Source: Oreocharis arfaki
Lineage: Eukaryota; Chordata; Aves; Passeriformes; Paramythiidae
Reading direction: 5' to 3'
Assembly (NCBI GenBank): GCA_013398015.1
Contig: VZRR01012944.1
Span: 438,877 to 502,876 of the forward strand
Length of the DNA: 64,000 nucleotides
Under the pieces are notes generated by a model. That model was given only the letters and a program-made list of their open reading frames with translations. It was not told the origin of the DNA and ran no database searches. A program made the translations under genes and the position numbers. Of the stretch, positions 25,346 through 37,966 are shown in pieces; positions within the stretch are counted from its first letter, which is position 1; each line of letters begins with the position of its first letter.

Positions 25346-28148
25346 CTGTGCATTTAGCAAATTTGATCTTTCTAAGGAAGTTAGAAGAAGAAAGTACAAG
25401 TTAGCAAGATTTAATTGTTACATTACACACAGTGGTGATGGATGCTCTTTCTAATAGTACAAAACCCAACAGTATTAATTTACTTTGTTAAGTTCTTTGC
25501 CTCCTAAGTGAGACAATATGTTACTTGCAATGGAAGAATAGCATATGTAGAACAGTTGTGCTGCTCGGGTTATCTGAATAGACATGTTTGAAGTCTGAAT
25601 AGTTTTTTATTTTTTCTTCTTCAAAAATGTAAAATAAACTTGTCTGAAATGTTGGTGCTTTTGCATGTCAGAAAGGGTTTTTATTTTGAATATTGGATTA
25701 AGGCTCATAAACATGACATTCTTAAAAAAGAATACCTAGCAAGAATTAAAAAAACCATTTCACTTGTTTGAAAAGCTGTAGAGAATGAAAAGTTTTAAAG
25801 AAGACTGAACAGATAGATTGATAATGTTATTTCAAGACTTAAATACACCCACATCAACACCAAAGGCAATATTTAAAACATTAATAATAAATTATTATAG
25901 ATATAGTATTACAGGTCATACACCTTGTTTTTAATGTTACTATTAAAATAATTTCATATGGTGAAGATCAATAACATGGTGTCGGGGTGTTACTTAGAGG
26001 AAGATACTTGTCTTAAAGTAAGGGAACTTTTACACATTAAAAGAAAAAAAAAGTGAATAAAAATTTGCTGCTAAAGCAACAGCAAATAAAGCCCTGTGGG
26101 TATTTTATCAGACATGCAGATCCTATAGCATGTAATTTTTCAGGGAAACTTTTTCATGTGCACGTGTGACTTTGAGCAAGTCCACTGTTCTAGTAAATTT
26201 ATTTTTTTTCCCTTTGATTTCAAAGTTGATTCCATTGTAGGGTAAATGAGAGTTTTTTTAAATGTGCACTTGGAGATGAGATACAAAGACTTCTAAATAT
26301 CAATTGCTTGGAAAAAGTACATGGGAAAAAATTGCAGCTTTGCAAGCTTATTTGATTTTTACTCTCCCACTCCCTCTCCAAAATAAAGTGTTGGGGTTTT
26401 ATTGTTTTTCTTTCTAGGCACTGTCTAAATTAACTCATTAAGTATTGAGCATTATGTAAAATACATTTTGGTTATTGGTAATCATTAATTGTGGGCTCTC
26501 TAGTGGGATATTTAGAGTCAAAGTTTCATTGTAAGAACCTGTTTCCAGTTGCTTGTTTGTCAAACATAAACAACTGGGCAGCAATTTTCATGCCAAATAT
26601 CTGCCTTGGGCTATTTTTTCAAAACTTTCAGCAAATATGGTCAGCTGATTCTCAGAATGCACTGAGGGAAAATCTGGTTTGCTCATGTTAAGAAATTTTT
26701 TAAATATTTTGTTGACTACTTGCTTGTAGTAGGACTTGGTGCTTGGAAAGGCATATTCCTCTTCCACCAGCCTATGAAAGTCTTCCTCAGTGTGGAGAAA
26801 TCTGAGCCTCTGTAAAATTGTTTGCGTATTTCATTTGCCACTTCTTCAAAGATTCTGTGTGCAGTAGGTGTATTTTTTCCTGGGGCATGCAGATCTGAGC
26901 AGGACTTGCTCTCAGTTTTCTCTTTCCAATTGCCAGTGGTGCTAAATACAAAGAGAATAAAGGTGTCCATCAGTTGTTCTCCGTCTTCTTCCTGCAAATC
27001 ACCAGAAAACATAGAATAGGAAGCAGCTTGATCAGAATTCAGAAAAGGGAGACCATTAAGGAAAGTGAAAAAAAGAAAAGCAACAAAAGAAAATGTGTCC
27101 AGACACAGGAAAAAGGCACAAGTCAAAGGTTATAAAATGTGATGGTAGTTTTGGACAAGGACTTATGAGTGAGACTGGGACTAGACAGGGGTGCAAATGG
27201 GAAGGATTGTGATTGAGATATGGGATCAGGGAGAAAGATGCTGGCACCAAGGCAAAGAGAGTATTTGTAAGGCCAAGAAGGAGTTAGAGACAGGAAAAAG
27301 AGAAATAATATGTTTGTAGATGTCATTCTTCTGTCTTGGTTTTGTGGGACTGTCAAATGTCTCTGAATCCTTCTAGCCTTGTGTGGGCACCTCATCCTCC
27401 TCTAGTTCAAACAAGGAGAAGGTGTTTTAAGTGAGAACAAGTTATTTATGTATTTGTTAAGTCAAACTACAGGGATTAGTGTGGTTTTTAACCAGTTAAT
27501 GAACAACACTGTGAAAAACAAAAGACAGAGAACAAAACCCCTAAAAACATTGAATTCCTTCCTAGAGTTCCCCAAGAGGGAATTTCTGTATTAAAGCTTG
27601 CTTTTAAAAAATGGAGAAATTGTAGTAAAAATGCATTTGTTACCAGGGTAAAAAGTATTAAGCACTCAAAATTCAAGAAATGCCAGAAGGCATATGTCTT
27701 GTCAGATATTTATGTGACAAACATGTATATATTGTTCTGTTATACAGGGCACTTGCTAAAAGAATATTTTTGTTGGATATTGTGAACAACTTCTCCTCCA
27801 GGACTATAATGGAAAATAGAAGTGACTTCAGTGGACCAATATGATGCCAAACCCATCAAATATTCAGCAAGATTATAGAGAATGGCCAGTAAAGGGTTTG
27901 TCTAGAAATCTCACTGAAATAAAGGTGATTGATTAATACAGAAGTGGAAATGTACAAAGAAGAGAACAAAAATATTGGAAATGCTATCCCTTCAAAACCC
28001 CAGAATCTAAGCCAAAGTGGTTACAAGCCATAGAATTTACCTGTTTTTACACACAGCTGAAATGCAAAGTGCCTCTATGGACAGATGTTCTCTATGTATT
28101 TTTTTTTTCCTGACACAGTCAGGAATGACACTAAATATGGCCTATGGT
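25346..28148. other. Non-genic sequence, one weak candidate frame
   Basis: No gene is confidently recognised. A minus-strand frame of 136 codons at 26716-27126 starts with a hydrophobic stretch and is described among the findings. It is not called as a gene because frames of this length are expected a few times by chance in 64 kb of AT-rich DNA. Confidence 0.55.
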
Positions 28149-28395
28149 CATAGAATCATAGAATGGTTTGGGTTGGAAGGGATCTCAAAGTTTGTCTAGT
28201 TCCAATTCTCCTGCCATGGGCAGGGACAGCTCCCAGTAGAATAGGTTACTTAAAGCCTCACCAAACACCTTGAACACCTTTGGGGATGAGGCATCCACAG
28301 CTTTTCTGGGTGATCCTTTCCAGTGTCCATTTTTTTCACAGTAAAAAATTTTTTCCTAATATCTAATCTAAGCATACCCTCTTTTAGTGTGACAG
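28149..28395 (-). mobile_element. CR1 LINE 3'-end fragment
   Basis: On the plus strand the copy begins with the reversed CR1 terminus CATAGAATCATAGAATGG, then 'gggttggaagggatctc', 'tgccatgggcagggac', 'gatgaggcatccacagc', 'tcacagtaaaaaat' and 'cctaatatctaatctaa', and fades at 'ccctcttttagtg'. The insertion is therefore in minus orientation with its 3' end at 28149 and a 5' truncation near 28395. It is relatively well preserved compared with the other copies. Confidence 0.95.
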
Positions 28396-31300
28396 GTCAA
28401 GTGATGTTTTGTTAGATTAGGTACTGTCCAGTACCTAAACCAGCAGGCTGTGTGCTAAGGAGTCCAGGAAGACTTTATGTGTTCCTGTCTTAGTCACTGA
28501 CCTAAGGCTTAGATGTGTTTGAAGTGAAACTGTGCAGAACAGTGGTATGGCTAGAAGGGAGGATTTCATCCCTTCCAATCTCCTGGGAAGAACTTAGAAG
28601 TAACATGTAACAATATTTGGAATGTATTACTCCTCTGTGTTTAACCATCGTCCTGTAGTTTGCTATGGGACTTCTATACAACATTAGTTCAACTAAATGT
28701 TAGTTGCCTGTATGCAAAACAGAGACAATTACTTATGATCTATATTTATAAATGCTTTAGGGCCACACAAGTGTCATTGCCTCTTGGAATCTAAGCTCCA
28801 GCTAGCTGAGGCATTGCACTCATGCTGACGCACAAGACTGGTCTGAAAAGGCAGCCAGTGAACCTTTAGCTGTAGAGACCATTCTAGTCAGAGAGGCCCA
28901 GGAGGGGCTATCCTGCCACACATATTCTGGAAAAGTCCCAGCATGTAGGATCTGGACCCACCTCAGCTGCTCAGTGGGGATCCAGGTGGTATAAACATCT
29001 GAGCTCTTAAATAGATTGTGCTCCTCACAAAGGAATAGAATAATACATACAGTCACCAGTGACCAAAACTCCGAAAAAGAGCACCTGCAGCCTGTTTATT
29101 GCAGCACATCCTAGTAGGCAATGACAACCGTGGTTGCTCCACGTGAGGTCTGAGAGTGGGAGACTGGAGGCATTTCCCAGCACAGAGGGAGGGAGACAGG
29201 CAGGAGGCCCTGCCCTGGAGGTCTGCACTGCCAGCACACAAGGGGAGTACAGGTGCTGCCAAATCTCAGCATTAGAAGGACTCAGACATTGTCTGCCATT
29301 TTGAAAACTTGCTCTCATTTATAAATAAAATCCATATAATTAATGTAAAGTCACTAAAGAATGTATCACTGAACACTGTTGTTTTTATTATAATTCTTAA
29401 AAGCCATTACTAGACCTACCAAGTAGAAACTACGAAGTTCACGTGCATCACATCAACATCCCATAGGAGCATAGTTAGATGTTTTTGTTCTTTGCTTTCT
29501 GTGATTTTTGTTTTGTTTCCACAATTCAATTGGTTTAAATGTTTTTAATCTAGATTTGCTGAAAAGGTCTCTGAACCTTTCAAAGAATCTGGTCTGAGTT
29601 CGGAGTTTGTAACAAAACCTGAAACCAGGCAAGTTTTATGTGGTTTTGAATTTCATTGTAAACGTTTCACCTAGATGTTGAAATAGCCTCCAAGTAACAT
29701 TCCCAGTCTGAAAGTCTGGGAGAATTTCCCATTCAGAAGGATCTGGACTGGTGGCATTTTAAACAAAGAGTGGAATTCATCCACTGTACAGATGAGCTGA
29801 ACAAGGCCTTCAGCCTAATTCAAATCTCAAAATAAGAACTTAATACAGTATGTCTTATGCTGACCTTCTGCACAGAAATGAATGTCAGCCCATACAAACA
29901 TATACTGCATGCCTGTTGTTTCAACTTATGCTATTTTAATGTGGCAGGAGAAGACTGAAGAAAATAAAAATATAGGTATATAAAATGAAAATATGGAGGT
30001 TAGTGCAATACAAAGATTGGTAAATACAGTCTTTATTTGTCAAAAAGTTTGAAAAGCACTTGTGCTTATTGACTAATGCCTTATGGTAGTTGCCAGTTGT
30101 TTTCCTACAGGTACAAGTCACAGAGCTCTGTAACTGTGCAAGAAACTCATCCTTCACTTGAAGAAAAAGTGTTTAGTGCCATGTTTGGGGAAACAACCAT
30201 GGGAAAAGAATCCACATGCATAAAGTAGCAAAGACAAAAGAATCTTTTTTATGTTTAACAATATGATTTTTAGACCAAGCTCATGACCTTGGGATCGTGA
30301 TGACTTATTTTCAGTGCCTGGTGCTGGCAACACTAGCAGAGGCAATATGCTGTGTTGCAGATTTCAGCATCAGAGACTTCTAAATGTAACATGTATAGTT
30401 GGGTGAAATTAGTGAATACCAGAGGCTACTGACGTGTTACTTGCATTTGGAGCAGTTGTCTGCTTGCCAAGGTGCCTGCTTAATACCCACAAGCTCTTGT
30501 AGAAGGGACGATGAACAGCTGTGTGCACAGGCAACGGGCCGACCCAGGCTCTGGGCCTGTTGCTCAGAGCCACCCAATGCTGAGGGCAGGAAAAGGGTGT
30601 CAGAAGAGCATGGTGCAGGCTGGACCACAGTGGGTGCTGTGGCCGGGTGTCTTGCCTGCTGGCTGCTGTGATCAGCTGTCTAAAGCTATTTCTATAGACT
30701 TCTGTTGCTATAGCTATGTTGCAAGTTCTAAAAATAGCTCTCTACATCCCAAAATTCAGTTTAATCGTGTTTTCCTGTGTATGTTTTGTTTTACCTGGGA
30801 CATTCTGGGAAGCAAAAGCAGTATCTGCTCCAAACCAGCTCCTTGTTACAGGACACTTGTCATTCCACCAGCAGTGCTCTCCTCGCATAGCAGTGCTAGA
30901 GTTATCCTCAGCTGTCCAAGTGAGCCAGCAACACCTTCCATGTTCTTAATAAGCAGAATTCTGTCTAGCCCTTTTCATCTGTCCTTTTATTTCCAATCTT
31001 TAGGCACAGCTTTGTCACCCGGGCTGGCGATGGCCTCCCCCAAAAGTGTGAAAGGTGCCTATTTTCACCAGAAGGTAAAAATAATTTTTGATTAACTAAA
31101 TCACTTTGTGGACAACATCAGCCAGACAGGCCTTCCTCTCCTTTCTTTTCCTCCTCCGTTACCCGGGTAGGATAGGGACTGGCTGACAGCTCACAGCAGC
31201 TTCTGCTGGCAACTAGTTCAGAGTTTTATTTAGGCCTACTATATTACTGCAAAGAGAAACAGATGGGAAATGAGCCTATTCCCACTCCTCCAGATGCTAA

Positions 31301-31609
31301 TCCCCTGGGACTGGTCTCCCCAGCCTCCTCCAGAGCCGTAACTGCCTCTCTATCTTCCATTTTTACTAAGAAAATTTAATCAGTCTCCTCTATATCCAGG
31401 ACGGACAAGCCACCCTCCCAAAACATCCTTAACTCCACAGCAGGACAAGAGAGGAAGTGAAACCACTTCAGGGCTCTAAACCAAAGCCCAAGAACAGCAT
31501 CCGGACAGCGTGGCTTCTTCCCCGTTAGAAGGTAAAAATGCTCTGATAGTCCCACCAGGTACAAGCCCAGGAATGTGGATCTGTCTCGTGGGAAGCTCTC
31601 ACTCCCCCT
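28396..31609. other. Sequence left of the CpG island, no gene called
   Basis: GC content rises towards the right. The longest uninterrupted frame outside the gap region, 194 codons on the plus strand (30511-31095), lies here. Its composition (Cys, Ser and Pro rich, no recognisable domain) does not look like a protein, but a possible small exon inside it is listed among the findings. No mobile element is recognised. Confidence 0.5.
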
Positions 31610-33110
31610 TCCACAGCTGCGGTGACGGGGAAGCGGGCGCGCAGACGTGCGCGGGGATGGAGCGGGAAGAGCAGAGTGCCGGGCAGCACCGGCGCACGGG
31701 GCTCGGCCGCGCCGGGGAAACCCGTGTGCGAGAGGCAGGGCCCGGTCTGTGCCGCCTGGCCACGATATGCCTTCCCTGCCAGCATGAGGAGGCTGTAAAG
31801 CCCGTCTAACAGCTCACCCCGGGGAATCCCTCTGATGCAAGGGGAGTCCCCGGCAGCTGTGGGCCGGGGTAGCTGAGCTGGCTCCCTGCCATCCCCCGCC
31901 GAGCCGGGTTGGGAAGTGCGGGGAGAGGGAGGTGTGGCTGCCGGGGCCCCTCAGCCATTGCCGGCTACCGGGAATGCCTCGCCGCGGCTGCTAGCAGCCG
32001 GGCTCCGGCGGGCAGCGGCCGGGGCTCCCCGGGAGCAGCGCGGGGCCGGGCACGGCTGCGCGGCCCCGCCGCCGCCGCTCNNNNNNNNNNNNNNNNNNNN
32101 NNNNNNNNNNNNNNNNNNNNNNNNNNNNNNNNNNNNNNNNNNNNNNNNNNNNNNNNNNNNNNNNNNNNNNNNNNNNNNNNNNNNNNNNNNNNNNNNNNNN
32201 NNNNNNNNNNNNNNNNNNNNNNNNNNNNNNNNNNNNNNNNNNNNNNNNNNNNNNNNNNNNNNNNNNNNNNNNNNNNNNNNNNNNNNNNNNNNNNNNNNNN
32301 NNNNNNNNNNNNNNNNNNNNNNNNNNNNNNNNNNNNNNNNNNNNNNNNNNNNNNNNNNNNNNNNNNNNNNNNNNNNNNNNNNNNNNNNNNNNNNNNNNNN
32401 NNNNNNNNNNNNNNNNNNNNNNNNNNNNNNNNNNNNNNNNNNNNNNNNNNNNNNNNNNNNNNNNNNNNNNNNNNNNNNNNNNNNNNNNNNNNNNNNNNNN
32501 NNNNNNNNNNNNNNNNNNNNNNNNNNNNNNNNNNNNNNNNNNNNNNNNNNNNNNNNNNNNNNNNNNNNNNNNNNNNNNNNNNNNNNNNNNNNNNNNNNNN
32601 NNNNNNNNNNNNNNNNNNNNNNNNNNNNNNNNNNNNNNNNNNNNNNNNNNNCCCCCGCTCCGGTCTCCCTACCATCGTTTTAAATTTTATTAAATCTTAA
32701 AGCTCTCCGAGACAGCCGCGTATTAATCGCCTGTTTGTGCCCTAAATATTTTGCCTAATTTGCGGTCGTTTTCTGATATTAAGCACTCCGGTCTGCTTGC
32801 CTGATCGTAGTCTGGAAAGTACAGATATACAATCGCAGTGCATGGTTTTTCCTCCTTGATCATTGCCAACAATAGTAGGCAGATTAAGAGTTCGCGATTG
32901 CAAGCTCCCTCCCCACCTCCTCCTCCTCCTCTTAATTGGATTTGTTTTTAAGTTGCTTTGAAAATAATAAACTGCAGGTAACGCGAGTCTGGACTTTGAG
33001 GCAACTAACTTCTGACCAAATAAGTGCAAATAAGAATCTCGCAAAACAAAAGTTAGGTTTAAATTACCGTGTCTTGGCTGGGGGTGGGGGGGAGCACGAA
33101 TATGTCAGAG
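31610..33110. promoter_or_regulatory. CpG island, probable promoter/first exon, core missing
   Basis: From about 31610 the sequence becomes GC-rich with dense CpG, including runs such as 'gaagcgggcgcgcagacg' and 'cggccccgccgccgccgctc' up to the gap. After the gap CpG density falls gradually ('ccgcgtattaatcgcc', 'gttcgcgattgc', 'gtaacgcgagtc'). In bird genomes a kilobase-scale island of this kind usually marks the promoter and first exon of a broadly expressed or developmental gene. No TATA box or coding start can be fixed, because the most GC-rich part is not sequenced. Frames that run through the N stretch are artefacts. Direction and gene identity are unknown. Confidence 0.75.
32081..32651. 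other. Assembly gap (571 N)
   Basis: A run of 571 undetermined bases sits in the middle of the CpG island. Failure at a GC-rich promoter core is typical of short-read bird assemblies. The true length may differ if the gap size was estimated. Confidence 1.
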
Positions 33111-33653
33111 GAGCTGTTGCAGTAAAATGTAAGCACATCATCTTGGAGGGGGTACAGCGTGGTGGGCGTATTGTTGGCTCAGGAGGGAGAGAAAGATGTA
33201 TAATTTAATGGTATATACAATCCACTGATCCTATTACTATCCTCCCTGGAGCTCTTGTTAGTTTCAATGGGAGTGAGTGAAATTGACATGGACTTGCATT
33301 CCTGGTCATGTGCTTTTTTTCCCCCTTTCTTTCTTCTCTTGTGATCTGAGATCCCCTTTTTGTTGATGTTGCTTTCCCACTTAATTATATGCATGTAGGT
33401 TAAATGAATACCTGACGAAAGGGCCCACGTTTCAAGGCAGTGACATTTGATAGCTGAGAGGAAAAGTGGCTTTAATGAAAAGCAACCTTTGGAATTCCTG
33501 CTTGTGAAAAATCCAATTCAGCTTTTTGTGCTGCCAGCAAGAAATGATCAGTAGCACCAGTGTTTATGGTATGTCCGTTTTGGGATCTACTTCCTTTGCA
33601 TCTAAATAGCAAAGACAAATTTAAATAGCATGATAACGCACTGAGGACTCTGC

Positions 33654-33661
33654 ATGCAAAT
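33654..33661 (+). promoter_or_regulatory. Exact POU octamer site
   Basis: ATGCAAAT, the consensus octamer bound by POU-domain factors, lies about 1 kb right of the CpG island gap. The match is exact, but an eight-base site is expected about once or twice by chance in a window of this size, so function is only a possibility. Confidence 0.3.
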
Positions 33662-34488
33662 ATTTTGTAATAAATACCTAATGTTTAATAGTATATTTTC
33701 TTGTGTGTATATAAGCATTTTTTTCTCTTGCTATCATTTGTTTATCGTTTCTGCTTTGATTATGGCATTAGTTTTGTCCATTGTATTGATCTCAGTTGTA
33801 AAACCTGAAGTTGCATGTTACCAGCAGTGCACTATACACACCACTGAACTCCAATGGTATGTAAATTAGTAAAACTCGGGGAGTGGAGAGGGCAAAAATG
33901 TGTAGCAATGAATATATACACCTACACATCTGTGTGCTCGTACATACATGCCTAAAATGCATCTTTTTCTTTTGGAAATTAGTATTTTTTTAGTATTTAT
34001 TTAAACTCCAGCTGCTTTTCCTTCTCTTACTTTCAGCGTAATCATCTGCTAGAGATTCTAACTGATGAGGGGTGAGGGAATGTTTTGCATGTAAACAAAC
34101 AAAATCACTGTTGTGGCCGAATGCTTAATATCATTTAATAAGGAGTATTTTATGCTCAGTTTAAAAGTGTCTGGTTCACACTGCTCTGCTCTCAATGCTT
34201 AACAGAATGAAATAATCAGGTGCTGAAGCTGGCTTCATTTTAACGGTCACTCTCCAGCCCCCCACGCTGCCCCCTCCTCCAAAAAAGTCGGATAAAATGG
34301 AGCATGGGGAATTTCAATAGAGCTTCTTGTGGTGCAGTAGATGCACCTCTAGGTATGCAGTTAAGGCTAAGGAAGTAACAACAAAAGTGGCTATTAGTCT
34401 GTTTTGAGCAACCAAAAAGGGGGTATGTTCACTTTTAATTGTGTGTGATAGTAACAAATAAGGATGGAGAGAGACCCTAGGAGAGGGA

Positions 34489-34512
34489 GTGTGTGCATGT
34501 GTGTGTGTGTGT
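34489..34512. repeat. GT dinucleotide microsatellite
   Basis: About 12 GT units with one GCAT interruption, read directly. Confidence 0.9.
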
Positions 34513-37500
34513 TTGGGATAAGGGGGAGGTCTGGAGTGTGTGGCTGATGATCTCTCATAATAACGTATCTGAATGCAAGAAAGAAATTGAGAGAGCAGTT
34601 GCACAATGTACACTCCTATTTTGGTGTTGTAGGTGACTGTATTGCTAAACATATCCCAGGTGCTATATGGTGGGAATGATCTGATTGCATTTTGCATTTA
34701 GAACTTGTTGACTTTGAAACGATCAATAAGGCAACTGTTTATTTTAGATGCACATAATTTGCTCTGAGAAATGTTTTAAGGAGAAGAGCAAGCAAGCGAG
34801 AGCGGAACATTTTTTTTTTCCTTTCTTTTTTTTTTTTTTCCTAGAGCTGTTGGAGCAAATGTGATTGCCAGATGGGAGATTTCCCTCTGTGATGTTAAAG
34901 CTGTAATATATATTCAGAGCAGATTGGACTGCTGCTTGTGATGAGGAGGATATTACATTTATAAATTTTAAATCGGGAATCGGACAGTATGCTGAGAGCT
35001 GAAATTGGATGGTGTGGACGGTTTGGACTGTTAAATGCTATTCCCAGATAATAATAATAATTATAGTAGCAGTAATATATGTATGGATAATAAACATGAT
35101 ACTATTAGGCAGCTATATATATTCTATGGTGCTTAAGTATATATTTCCAATATGACTTCTCTCTTTCCTCACTTCCCTAAGATGTTAGGGATTGAGGGTG
35201 GTTGGGAGGGGGGTTTAAGAGCCCAGTGTTAGGAGAAATCAAATATAATCAGGTTCCTGTTTGAGGAAAAGTTTTGCTAAAATTCTTTCTGCAAATTCAT
35301 CTATTTCTGAGTTTTTGTTTTGCCCGTGCATGTGGCCTGACAGTGCCACAGTCCTGAAAGATTGGAAAGTGGGAACTAGTCACACTCGAGCAGCTCTGCT
35401 GTTGCAAATTAAAAGTGTGTTGTGGTCAGGAAATGAAAGCTACAATGTCTCTTTTGAACAAGTCGTTTATCAAGAGAAACATCTATCAAGCAGTGACTTG
35501 TCACATTGATCCTCTAAAAGTTAGGTCCGAAGTGGAAGCTGCTTTGATGTTTTTGATCCCAATTTTATAAAATTGAGAAAGCTGGAGAGAGTAGGACTGA
35601 TTTGCACTTAAAAATTGCTCTGCTCTGGGCGTGACAAAATCATCAAGTATCTGATATAAGAGCTGGTAAACTAAGGAGGTATCGGATCTTCTGCCTAATT
35701 TTTATTTTCTAATTGAAACTTTAGCTTTGCCACACAGGCAATTTCTTTTCATGCTTCTAAAGACCCTGTCTGTATGAATATCTCTCTACATTATTTCATC
35801 GGGGATGTTTTCTTGCTCAGGAATACATCTGTTGCTTCCAAATGGAACCTTTTTTTGTTGTCTTTCTGATGGTATTTATAGAGTTCAGCTTGAGAAGGCA
35901 AATTTTTTCCTCTCTTCTCAGTCTTGTTTCTTCTTCTTCTGTTTGTAATCTCAGTTTCCACCTCTCGTCCCTGTGAAGCAAAGTTTCTTTTACCGCCAAA
36001 GTAATGTTTATTGCAAGTAAGGTACATTTGAAGGTATCTGTTTGCACAGCTTAAAACATGTTAAGAATACTGTTAAGTGTGTCTTCCCCTTCTGATTCTC
36101 TTTTTCTATCCATTTTTAGCACATGAACCATGCTTTCATTCTCAACAGAAGCAGTGTATTTCAAACTGAATGTAAAGTTGAGGTTTCAAGTAAAAAAAAC
36201 CAGACCAAAACAAAGTCTAAAACTGTTCTTTTATCTTTCTCTATTTCCAACCATCTAAGTTGTTTAGCAACTTCACTAAAAAGTTTTTCATTTTGCATAA
36301 GGTTTGTGTTTGGATTATCAAGGAATCCCTTTGAAGAAACAGGGATTTGGTGTTTGGTTGTTGTTAGGTTTCTGTTTTCTGTGCTTTTCTTTTTGGCTAG
36401 GGTATGAGTGAAATCTTCCTTAAAGCAGGATGCTTTGACTTCTTTTCTTCAGTGTCGTAAATGAGACTAACACTGCTTATAATACTTGATAGAGACCCAT
36501 TTGAAAATAGGCAGCAAACAGCAGCGTGGTGGGAGTTTTGGTGAGTGTTATACTTGCTAATTAATCATGTTTGAAATGAAGGAATCATAGCATGGTAATA
36601 AAGGCTCATTGTTGTTTGATGTTTGTAACAGGATGTGACTCCTACATGAATCTGGTGGGTTTGGAGGTTTTGTTGTTATTTCCTCCCATCATAATAAGAT
36701 ACCTTCACTACTAGATCAAATTGTTTTTATTTATTGCAACATTGTGAAAGTACAGGGATGTTTGCTTATTCTAGCAGCATTTTAGAAATATGAAGATTGT
36801 ACTGTTCCTGATATTTTCATCATACAGTTAATGGGAGAAAATGACGAGTCTTATGTCATTAGCTGTTCTTTAAGCTTTTTTATAGTTAAGCAGAAAAAAA
36901 TATTTTTTGTGTTTTATTTTCTTGATATAAAAAGCCCTCCTACTTTTTAAATTATAATTAAAAAATGGCACTTGATGAACTTTTGTGCCCTACTTGCTTA
37001 TGCGTATGTAGTAAGGGATAGCAACTAAAAATATATTCCAGAATAGTTTGTATACTAGCCCTTTAAAAATTGATCTGTTAAACACTTGGAGGGTGTTTTT
37101 GTTTTCTTGGTTTTGTTTTTATTATGGCTCTTATTAGATGTGTCATCTTTAGGCTTTATTTTTCCTCTCTCTATTAGTAACTGCTATATACGATGGAGAA
37201 AGAATCTCTTTCAAACTACAAAGCTTTAATTTCAGAATTTAAAAAGGCTATTTTATGCTGCATGAACAAGCTTTGAAATCTGCTGTTGTTTAGATGCTCT
37301 GTTTCTTTTTTAAAAATAATTTTCCTAGAGGAAAATTATTCTGTATGTTTCTTGTCAATAAGTTTATTCAATGAATGCATATAAGAAGCATTGAATATAA
37401 TGACTGATCTTTCTGTAGCCTTAATCATCAATTAATAGGCTTATCTGCTTGTTAGGGGTGGGTTTAATGGTACAGAATCAGCATGAAATCTGTCTATATG

Positions 37501-37931
37501 AAGCATTCGTATGTTGTTTATAACAGACTGAGTTTTGATCTTGCATCCCTAGATCTAATAATAGAAATATTTGGCTCTTTGCCCTCCATCAATATATCCG
37601 TTAACAGAAAAAACTTAACACAATGCTTCCATAAAGTGCTGGGTGTATTGATACTGAGTTGATAAATTTAATTACTGGAGTTTTACATTGATTCATTGAT
37701 TTTATGATTGGAGGAAATTGTTCTGCAGACATTTCTGAAGTATCGAGGAATATTGTATGTCCATAAAGCTTGATTAATTGGTAAATCGGCTTTTTTTTTT
37801 TCCTTCTCAGTTATTGATAAGACATAAATATAACTGTAAAAAGAATTTGGAGTAAGCTAATTAGAAATTCTCATGTGCTACTAACAGAGCAGAGGTTAAA
37901 AAAGTGAAGTTTGAAGTGGAATTGTGCCTAT

Positions 37932-37966
37932 TGGGCCCAATCCTTAGCTGGTGTAAAAAATATTTA
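37932..37966. repeat. Half-copy of a palindromic MITE-like repeat
   Basis: The segment 'gggcccaatccttagctgg' followed by 'tgtaaa' matches one arm of the same family as the element at 23834, after which the match fades into AT-rich sequence. The identification rests on about 30 bases and is moderate. Confidence 0.45.

Larger units (their letters stand above)
33111..37931. other. Probable intron or regulatory sequence right of the island
   Basis: No coding exon is recognised. The stretch contains an exact octamer ATGCAAAT (33654-33661), a GT microsatellite, and a long pyrimidine tract ending in CCTAG at about 34808-34843, considered among the findings as a possible 3' splice site. No CR1 copy is seen. 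Confidence 0.5.

Noticed and set aside
31909..32700. Open frames of about 240-263 codons on both strands across the CpG island
   Set aside because: They are open only because the 571 N translate as unknown residues. Real sequence supports only short pieces at each end.
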